The notes under the pieces: generated by a model
Database searches by the model: none
What the model was told of the DNA's origin: nothing
What the model saw: the letters and a program-made list of their open reading frames with translations, nothing else
Position numbers and translations under genes: made by a program
Shown here: positions 1 through 4,233 of the stretch, in pieces
Layout of the letters: each line of letters opens with the position of its first letter
How positions within the stretch are numbered: the first letter of the stretch is position 1
From: Pseudomonadota bacterium
Lineage (GTDB): Bacteria > Pseudomonadota > Alphaproteobacteria > Rhizobiales > Beijerinckiaceae
DNA: 6,621 nt
Direction of reading: 5' to 3'
NCBI GenBank assembly: GCA_023452965.1
Contig: JAEXUU010000187.1
Location: 1 to 6,621, forward strand

Positions 1-283
1 TCACCGCGAAGAGCAGGGCGATCGACAGCGAGAGCGCCGCGACGAAGACCGAGAAGATCGCCGTATTGACCAGTGCCTTATAGTATTCCGGGCTGGAGAA
101 GAGCTGGCGGTAGTTCTCGAACCAGACGAATTCGGTCGAGATGCCGAAGGCGTCCTGCAGCAGGAAACTCTGCCAGACCGCCTGGCTCGCCGGCCAGTAG
201 AAGAAGACGAGCGTGATCGCGAGCTGCGGCAAGAGCAGAAGCAGCGGGATCGTCAGGCCCTTGAAGTGCGCGTATTTCTGCAT
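1..283 (-). CDS. ugpA: UgpA, sn-glycerol-3-phosphate ABC transporter permease (partial, C-terminus cut by window)
   Basis: Only the first 94 residues are visible; the gene leaves the window at base 1. UgpA is one of two inner-membrane permeases that, with UgpE and the ATPase UgpC, move glycerol-3-phosphate or glycerophosphodiesters delivered by UgpB into the cytoplasm. A short basic N-terminus (MQKYAHFKG) precedes a hydrophobic first membrane segment at about residues 10-32, ending in FFYWPA. A periplasmic stretch with DAFGISTEFVWFENY (44-58) follows, then the start of a second hydrophobic segment from about residue 70. The WPA...FG...F(V)...N(Y/F) pattern matches E. coli UgpA as I remember it. 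The ATG at 283 follows a modest AGGG at 290-293 with 6-nt spacing. It lies 60 nt after ugpB on the same strand, so the two are surely co-transcribed. A generic sugar permease (MalF-like) is the alternative, but the UgpB neighbour decides for UgpA. Confidence 0.9.
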   Translation of the reverse strand, partial: MQKYAHFKGLTIPLLLLLPQLAITLVFFYWPASQAVWQSFLLQDAFGISTEFVWFENYRQLFSSPEYYKALVNTAIFSVFVAALSLSIALLFAV

Positions 284-306
284 CGGCCGCCCTGGCAGGA
301 AGAAGA

Positions 307-330
307 AGGCCGGGACGGGCGTCCCGGCCT
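307..330 (-). promoter_or_regulatory. Perfect intercistronic hairpin between ugpB and ugpA
   Basis: The 60-nt ugpB-ugpA gap contains a perfect inverted repeat: arm 307-316 (AGGCCGGGAC), a 4-nt loop (317-320) and arm 321-330 (GTCCCGGCCT). On the transcribed minus strand it starts 13 nt after the ugpB stop. It is followed by a pyrimidine-rich TCTTCTTCC rather than a clean U-run, so full intrinsic termination is unlikely. Stable hairpins after a binding-protein gene are known from operons such as malEFG, where they protect upstream mRNA and keep the binding protein more abundant than the permeases. That role is inferred here. Confidence 0.7.
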
Positions 331-343
331 CCGGTCAGCGGCC

Positions 344-1666
344 TTACTTGGCCGTGCGCTCGAACTGGCGCAGCATCTGGTTGCCACGCTCGGCCGCGGC
401 GTCGAGCGCCGCCTGCGGCGACTTCTGGCCGTTCAGCGCCGCCTCCAGTTCCTCCGACCAGATGTCGCGGATCTGGACGAGGCTGCCATAGCGCAGGCCC
501 TTCGAGTTGTCGGTCGGCTCCTTGTTGTTGAGCTCGAGGATCGGGGTCTCGAGATAGGGCTTGTCCTTGTAGAAGCCCGAAGCCTTGACCTTCTCATAGG
601 CGGCCTTGGTGATCGGCAGATAGCCGGACTCGGTGTGCAGCTTCACCTGGCGGTCGACATTCGACAGGAAGGTGAAGAACTTGGCGACGCCCTTGTACTC
701 GTCAGCCTTCTTGCCGCCCATCACCCAGAGCGAGGCGCCGCCGATGATCGAGTTCTGCGGGGCGCCGGCGGCCTCCGGATAATACGGCATCGGCGCGTTG
801 GCCCAGTCGAACTTGGCGTTCGCCTTGACGTTGCCGAAGAAGCCCGAGGAGGTCAGCATGATCGGGCATTCGCCCGAGGTGAAGCGGCCCTCGCCGGTGT
901 TGGTGCGGCCGGAATAGTCGTAGGTCTTGTCCTTCTGCAGCTCGACCAGATTGGTCCAGTGCTTCAGGAACATCGGGTCCTTGTTGAAGGTCAGGACGGC
1001 ATCGAAGCCCTCCATGCCGTTGACCTTGGTCGACAGCGGGATGTTGTGCCAGGCGCCGAACTGCTCGATGTTCGCCCAGGTCGCCCAGGCATTGGTGAAG
1101 CCGCACTTGTCGAAGCCGGCCGCCTTCAGCTTCTTGCCGGCCTCGAAGACTTCCGGCCAGGTCTTGGGCGGCGCGTCGGGGTTGAGGCCCGCCTTCTTGA
1201 AGGCGTCCTTGTTGAACCACATCACCATGCTCGACGAGTTGAACGGCATGGAGAGCATCTCGCCCTTCGGGGTCGAGTAATAGCCGGTGATCGCCGGCAG
1301 ATAGGCCTTGGGATCGAAGGCCTCGCCGGCGTCCTTCATCAGCTCGTGCACGGGCTTCACGGCGCCCTTGGCCGACATCATCGTGCCGGTTCCGACCTCG
1401 AAGACCTGCAGGATGTGCGGGGCGTTGCCGGCGCGGAAGGCGGCGATGCCAGCGTTCAGCGTGTCGGGATAGGAGCCCTTATAGGCGACGACGACCTTGT
1501 AATCCTTCTGCGAGGCGTTGAACTCCTCGGCGAGCTTGACGACCACGTCGTTGTTGGCGCCGGTCAGCGCGTGCCACCACTGGATCTCGGTCTGGGCCAG
1601 GGCCGGCGAGGCCGCGGCCATCGCGAAGGCAGCCACCGAAGCAAGCGTCGTCAGTTTCACGGTCAT
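344..1666 (-). CDS. ugpB: UgpB, periplasmic sn-glycerol-3-phosphate-binding protein
   Basis: Periplasmic solute-binding protein of the Ugp ABC importer; it captures glycerol-3-phosphate and/or glycerophosphodiesters as phosphorus and carbon source. The 440-aa length is close to E. coli UgpB (438). Residues 1-24 form a Sec signal peptide with a hydrophobic core and an ALA|Q cleavage site. Conserved blocks recalled from the E. coli protein are YKGSYPDTLNAGIAAFRAGN (62-81), ILQVFEVGTGTMM (85-97), PFNSS (141-145), two Trp in NAWATW (192-197), APQNSIIGGASLWVM (302-316), SGYLPITKAAY (347-357) and a C-terminal ERGNQMLRQFE. By alignment from memory, Tyr66, Glu90, Ser145 and Trp194 fall where E. coli UgpB contacts its ligand. 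The ATG at 1666 is chosen over the upstream one at 1810 because it begins the signal peptide and has a strong AAGGGAG (1673-1679) 6 nt upstream. It is first in the operon, ahead of ugpA, with a Pho box 87 bp upstream. Substrate preference cannot be read from sequence alone. Confidence 0.95.
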   Translation of the reverse strand: MTVKLTTLASVAAFAMAAASPALAQTEIQWWHALTGANNDVVVKLAEEFNASQKDYKVVVAYKGSYPDTLNAGIAAFRAGNAPHILQVFEVGTGTMMSAKGAVKPVHELMKDAGEAFDPKAYLPAITGYYSTPKGEMLSMPFNSSSMVMWFNKDAFKKAGLNPDAPPKTWPEVFEAGKKLKAAGFDKCGFTNAWATWANIEQFGAWHNIPLSTKVNGMEGFDAVLTFNKDPMFLKHWTNLVELQKDKTYDYSGRTNTGEGRFTSGECPIMLTSSGFFGNVKANAKFDWANAPMPYYPEAAGAPQNSIIGGASLWVMGGKKADEYKGVAKFFTFLSNVDRQVKLHTESGYLPITKAAYEKVKASGFYKDKPYLETPILELNNKEPTDNSKGLRYGSLVQIRDIWSEELEAALNGQKSPQAALDAAAERGNQMLRQFERTAK

Positions 1667-1752
1667 GGCATTCTCCCTTCCCGCCCTGCAAAGGAAGCAG
1701 GCGGCTCTTGTCGTTGGTGCGCAAGCTAGCATGAAGCCGGGGCGACGTTTCA

Positions 1753-1770
1753 ATGACAAAACGATGACAT
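1753..1770 (-). promoter_or_regulatory. Pho box (PhoB binding site) upstream of ugpB
   Basis: Read on the minus strand, 1770 to 1753 is ATGTCAT-CGTT-TTGTCAT. These are two 7-bp direct repeats in an 11-bp phase, matching the canonical Pho box CTGTCAT-N4-CTGTCAT at 6 of 7 positions in each half. It points toward ugpB, whose ATG lies 87 bp downstream. The E. coli ugp operon is a classical PhoB target, so site and gene agree. A weak third half-site (ACGTCGC, 1742-1748) follows in phase. No good -10 lies at the usual spacing; the best nearby hexamer is CATGCT at 1728-1733. The rest of the 1667-1854 gap shows only the ugpB ribosome binding site and a small hairpin next to the divergent gene. Confidence 0.8.
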
Positions 1771-1833
1771 TGCCCCCCTGCGATGGAAGCAGCGCCGGGC
1801 ACTTGCACAATCCTGCGGAAGCGGCTGTTCTGC

Positions 1834-1849
1834 CGGGCCTGAAAGCCCG
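1834..1849. other. Small hairpin just before the XylX-like gene
   Basis: CGGGC (1834-1838) and GCCCG (1845-1849) form a 5-bp stem with a 6-nt loop CTGAAA, ending 5 nt before the ATG at 1855. The loop holds the only purine-rich run (GAAAG at the loop-stem edge) that could act as a ribosome binding site for that start. It could modulate translation or be a chance structure in GC-rich DNA. Confidence 0.25.
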
Positions 1850-1854
1850 CCCGA

Positions 1855-3048
1855 ATGGACCCGATCACGATGCCGACGCTCTCGCTCACGCCCGCCAACA
1901 CCCTGCCGGCCGATGCCGCCCGCGCCGCCTTGGCCGGACGTGTCTGGCGCCCTGAGCTCGGCGGCCCCTCCGTCGTGGTGCTGCGCGGCGACGACCTCGT
2001 CGACATCAGCTCGGCCTTCGCGACGATGCGCGATCTCTGCGAGAGCAAGGATCCGGCGGCGGCGCTCGCCGCGGCGAAGGGCGAGCGCGTCGGCAGCCTC
2101 GCCGAAATCCTCGCCAACACGCCGGCCGAGGGCCGGGACACGAGCAAGCCCTGGCTGCTGACGCCGGTCGATCTGCAGGCGGTCAAGGCTGCCGGCGTGA
2201 CCTTTGCGATCTCGATGCTGGAGCGCGTGATCGAGGAGAAGGCGCGCGGCAACCCGGCCGCCGCGGCGGCGATCCGCAACGAGATCGGCAAGCTGATCGG
2301 CGACGACCTCTCCAAGCTGAAGCCCGGCTCGGCCGAGGCGATGCGCCTGAAGGAGGTGCTGATCGCCCAGAACGCCTGGAGCCAGTATCTCGAAGTCGGC
2401 ATCGGCCCCGATGCCGAGATCTTCACCAAGGGCCAGCCGCTTTCGGCGGTCGGCACCGGCGCCGATGCCGGGCTGCATCCGACCTCGACCTGGAACAATC
2501 CCGAGCCCGAGATCGTGCTGATCGTCGCCTCGGACGGCCGGATCGTCGGCGCCAGCCTCGGCAACGACGTCAATCTGCGCGATGTCGAGGGCCGCTCGGC
2601 CCTGCTGCTCGGCAAGGCCAAGGACAACAACGCCGCGGCGACGATCGGCCCGTTCATCCGCTTCTTCGATGCCGGATTCTCGCTCGACCATGTCCGCAAG
2701 ACCACGGTGACGCTGACCGTCGAGGGAGAGGACGGCTTCAAGCTCGAAGGTTCGTCCTCGATCGCCAAGATCAGCCGCGACCCGGCCGACCTCGCCGCGC
2801 AGATGCTCAACCCGCACCACCACTATCCGGACGGCGCGGCGCTCTATCTCGGCACGATGTTCGCGCCGATCCAGGATCGCGACGCGCCGGGCGGCGGCTT
2901 CACCCATAAATACGGCGACGTCGTCACCATCGCCGCGCCCGAGCTCGGCGCGCTGATCAACCGCATGCGCCGCACCGACGAGTGCGAGCCCTGGCGCTTC
3001 GGCGCCTCGCATCTGATGCGCAATCTCGCCAAGCGCGGGCTGCTCTGA
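1855..3048 (+). CDS. Fumarylacetoacetate hydrolase family protein, XylX-like (probable 2-keto-3-deoxy-D-xylonate/arabinonate dehydratase)
   Basis: A 397-aa cytoplasmic FAH-superfamily enzyme. From memory it closely resembles Caulobacter crescentus XylX, which dehydrates 2-keto-3-deoxy-D-xylonate to 2-oxoglutarate semialdehyde in the Weimberg pathway. Shared blocks are LLTPVDLQAVKAAGVTFAIS (101-120), LERVIEEKARG (122-132), WSQYLEVGIGPDAEIFTKG (175-193), WNNPEPEIVL (213-222), GNDVNLRDVEGRSALLLGKA (236-255), KDNNAAATIGPF (256-267), YLGTMFAPIQDRD (331-343) and the end LAKRGLL. The acidic EPE (217-219) and Asp238 correspond to divalent-metal ligands of the FAH fold. Length matches XylX (about 390 aa), longer than single-domain FAH hydrolases. 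The start at 1855 has only a weak GAAAG upstream; ATG 1870 is an alternative with no better site. No other Weimberg gene is visible, so the true substrate could be another 2-keto-3-deoxy sugar acid. It is divergent from ugpB and shares its Pho-box-containing promoter region. Confidence 0.88.
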   Translation: MDPITMPTLSLTPANTLPADAARAALAGRVWRPELGGPSVVVLRGDDLVDISSAFATMRDLCESKDPAAALAAAKGERVGSLAEILANTPAEGRDTSKPWLLTPVDLQAVKAAGVTFAISMLERVIEEKARGNPAAAAAIRNEIGKLIGDDLSKLKPGSAEAMRLKEVLIAQNAWSQYLEVGIGPDAEIFTKGQPLSAVGTGADAGLHPTSTWNNPEPEIVLIVASDGRIVGASLGNDVNLRDVEGRSALLLGKAKDNNAAATIGPFIRFFDAGFSLDHVRKTTVTLTVEGEDGFKLEGSSSIAKISRDPADLAAQMLNPHHHYPDGAALYLGTMFAPIQDRDAPGGGFTHKYGDVVTIAAPELGALINRMRRTDECEPWRFGASHLMRNLAKRGLL

Positions 3049-3065
3049 GTCTCCGCAAGGCTGAC

Positions 3066-3080
3066 TGCCGCCAAACGGCA
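3066..3080. other. Short hairpin in the convergent gap
   Basis: TGCCG (3066-3070) pairs with CGGCA (3076-3080) around the loop CCAAA. It begins 18 nt after the stop of the XylX-like gene and directly precedes a stronger hairpin at 3083-3107. The pair may work together in ending transcription. Confidence 0.4.
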
Positions 3081-3082
3081 AG

Positions 3083-3107
3083 GTCATCCCGGGCAGGCCG
3101 GGATGAC
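3083..3107. terminator. Perfect 10-bp hairpin between convergent genes, probable bidirectional terminator or repeat element
   Basis: GTCATCCCGG (3083-3092) and CCGGGATGAC (3098-3107) form a perfect 10-bp stem with loop GCAGG. It sits in the 88-bp gap between two convergent genes, ending 29 nt from the SDR stop. Neither strand shows a T-tract after the stem, so it is not a standard Rho-independent terminator. The sequence type (GTCATcCCGGGc...) resembles palindromic repeats scattered between genes in many alphaproteobacteria. Nothing else is seen in this gap apart from the smaller hairpin beside it. Confidence 0.55.
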
Positions 3108-3136
3108 GAGGCGGCTACGAGAGAATACGGCTGCGC

Positions 3137-3748
3137 TCAGTAGCCGACGGTGAAGCGCTGGCGCGAATGCGCCGGCTTTTCCAGCTCGTCGACCAGTGCG
3201 ATCGCATAATCCTCGGCCGAGATCGCGCTGTTGCCGTCCGCGTCGACGAGGAGCTGATCCTTGCCGAGGCGGAATTTCCCGGTGCGCTCACCGGGCTGGA
3301 TCAGCGCCGAAGGCGAGAGGAAGGTCCAGTCGAGCGCCGTCTCGGCCTTCAGCAGGTCGAGGAAGGCACCGCCCTTCCTGGCTTCGTCGAGATAGATTGC
3401 CGGGAACTCCTTGGTGTCGAACAGCTTCACGCCGGGCGCGACTTCGAGGCTGCCGGCACCGCCGACCACGAGATAGCGCGTCACGCCGGACTGCTTGACG
3501 GCCGCCAGCAGCGTCGCAGCATCGCTCGCGGAAAAATGCACCGCACTGATCACCGCATCATGGCCGGCGAGGAGGGCGGAAAGGCCGTCGCGGTCGAAGA
3601 CATCGCCCTTGCGGGCGCTGATGCCGGCGCCGGCCGGAACCTTCTCGGGATTGCGGACGATGGCGGTGATCTTATGGCCTCGGCGCGTCAGTTCGGTGAG
3701 CAGGCGCGAGCCGATGAAGCCGGTTGCGCCGATCAAAGCGATATTCAT
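3137..3748 (-). CDS. NAD(P)H-binding atypical SDR family protein (NmrA/YwnB-like)
   Basis: A 203-aa single-domain Rossmann protein of the NAD(P)H-binding (NAD_binding_10/NmrA-like) atypical short-chain dehydrogenase group. The N-terminal MNIALIGATGFIGSRLL carries the GxxGxxG dinucleotide loop (G7, G10, G13). Arg32 after the second strand (AIVRNPEK) suggests NADPH preference. GDVFDRDGL (48-56), a DAVISAV strand (64-70), RYLVVGGAGSLEV (91-103) and LDWTFLSPS (139-147) follow in the family order. Tyr119 and Lys125 (IYLDEARKGG) sit near the SDR active-site region but do not form a YxxxK motif. The start at 3748 is chosen because AGGAG (3755-3759) lies 6 nt upstream and the Rossmann fold begins at once; the longer ORF from 3793 would run through a palindrome. 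It is divergent from an HxlR regulator, a common pairing for quinone or aldehyde-responsive reductases. Substrate is unknown. Confidence 0.88.
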   Translation of the reverse strand: MNIALIGATGFIGSRLLTELTRRGHKITAIVRNPEKVPAGAGISARKGDVFDRDGLSALLAGHDAVISAVHFSASDAATLLAAVKQSGVTRYLVVGGAGSLEVAPGVKLFDTKEFPAIYLDEARKGGAFLDLLKAETALDWTFLSPSALIQPGERTGKFRLGKDQLLVDADGNSAISAEDYAIALVDELEKPAHSRQRFTVGY

Positions 3749-3757
3749 GTCGATCTC

Positions 3758-3796
3758 CTGGTATCCATTGGGAACCTGCATCCCGATGGACACCAG
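3758..3796. promoter_or_regulatory. 39-bp near-perfect palindrome, candidate HxlR operator
   Basis: Left arm CTGGTATCCATTGGGA (3758-3773) and right arm TCCCGATGGACACCAG (3781-3796) are inverted repeats matching at 14 of 16 positions around a 7-nt spacer. It lies in the 116-bp gap (3749-3864) between the SDR gene and the hxlR-type gene. Its left edge overlaps the SDR ribosome binding site, and its right edge is 68 nt from the regulator ATG. Dimeric winged-helix regulators such as HxlR proteins bind dyads in such divergent gaps, so this is the natural operator for autoregulation and SDR repression (inference). It could also fold as a 5'-UTR hairpin in the SDR mRNA. No clear -35/-10 pair was identified in this gap. 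Confidence 0.6.
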
Positions 3797-3864
3797 ATGG
3801 CGCCTGTGCGATTTTCACTCAAGAAGGCACTTTCGCCGCACAAGGTCACCTGCCGGAAACCGCC

Positions 3865-4233
3865 ATGCTGCAGCGCCCCGACCCGTTTAACGCCCAATGC
3901 CCGACCCGGCGCGTGCTCGACCGGATCGGCGACAAATGGGCGGTGCTGATCCTGATCCTGCTGCAGGAGACGCTGCGCTTCAACGAGCTGCGCCGGCGGA
4001 TCGACAGCATCTCGCAAAAAATGCTGTCGCAGACGCTGAAGAGCCTGGAGCGCGACGGTTTGATCTCGCGCCGCGCCTTCGCGACGGTGCCGGTCACCGT
4101 CGAATATGCGCTGACTCCACTTGGGCGGACGCTCGCGAGCACCGTGCAGGCGCTGACGCACTGGGCGGAGGAGCATATCGGCGAGGTCGAGGAGGCGCAG
4201 CGGCGCTATGATCGCGGCGACGTCACCGCCTGA
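3865..4233 (+). CDS. HxlR family winged helix-turn-helix transcriptional regulator
   Basis: A 122-aa DNA-binding protein; the size is typical of HxlR regulators (about 100-130 aa). The hallmark pattern is present: Cys12-Pro, then VLDRIGDKWAVLILILL (17-33), LRFNELRRRIDSISQKMLSQ (37-56) with the recognition helix, TLKSLERDGLISRR (57-70), the wing (71-83, VTVEYAL) and TPLGRTLASTVQALTHWAEEH (84-104) forming the dimer helix. Cys12 sits where QorR, YodB and HypR carry their redox or quinone-sensing cysteine, so thiol sensing is plausible but unproven. The ATG at 3865 is used because the conserved region starts directly after it; its ribosome binding site (GGAAA) is weak. The ORF open from 3724 would add 47 uncharacteristic residues crossing the palindrome. 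It is divergent from the SDR gene, its likely target, and its TGA directly abuts the ligD stop. Confidence 0.92.
   Translation: MLQRPDPFNAQCPTRRVLDRIGDKWAVLILILLQETLRFNELRRRIDSISQKMLSQTLKSLERDGLISRRAFATVPVTVEYALTPLGRTLASTVQALTHWAEEHIGEVEEAQRRYDRGDVTA

Noticed and set aside
266..1729. 487-codon plus-strand ORF opposite ugpB
   Set aside because: It is a shadow of a high-GC coding strand: low-complexity L/G/R/V/H-rich protein with no recognisable domain, while the opposite strand is an unmistakable UgpB with signal peptide and ribosome binding site.
1667..1810. N-terminal extension of ugpB to the ATG at 1810
   Set aside because: It would place 48 residues before a clear signal peptide, translate through the Pho box, and ignore the strong ribosome binding site at 1673-1679.
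1803..1831. Possible promoter for the XylX-like gene (TTGCAC, 17 nt, TGTTCT)
   Set aside because: Only about half of the consensus positions match; such matches occur by chance, so it is not listed as a feature.
1479..3087. Long minus-strand ORFs (443 and 445 codons) opposite the XylX-like gene
   Set aside because: Both are Ser/Ala/Arg- or Arg/Gly/Glu-rich antisense translations without family motifs, and one runs through the Pho box and into ugpB out of frame. The plus-strand FAH protein explains the coding signal.
3724..3864. N-terminal extension of the HxlR regulator to the ATG at 3724
   Set aside because: The extra 47 residues overlap the SDR start and the palindrome and do not resemble HxlR proteins, which begin close to the conserved cysteine.
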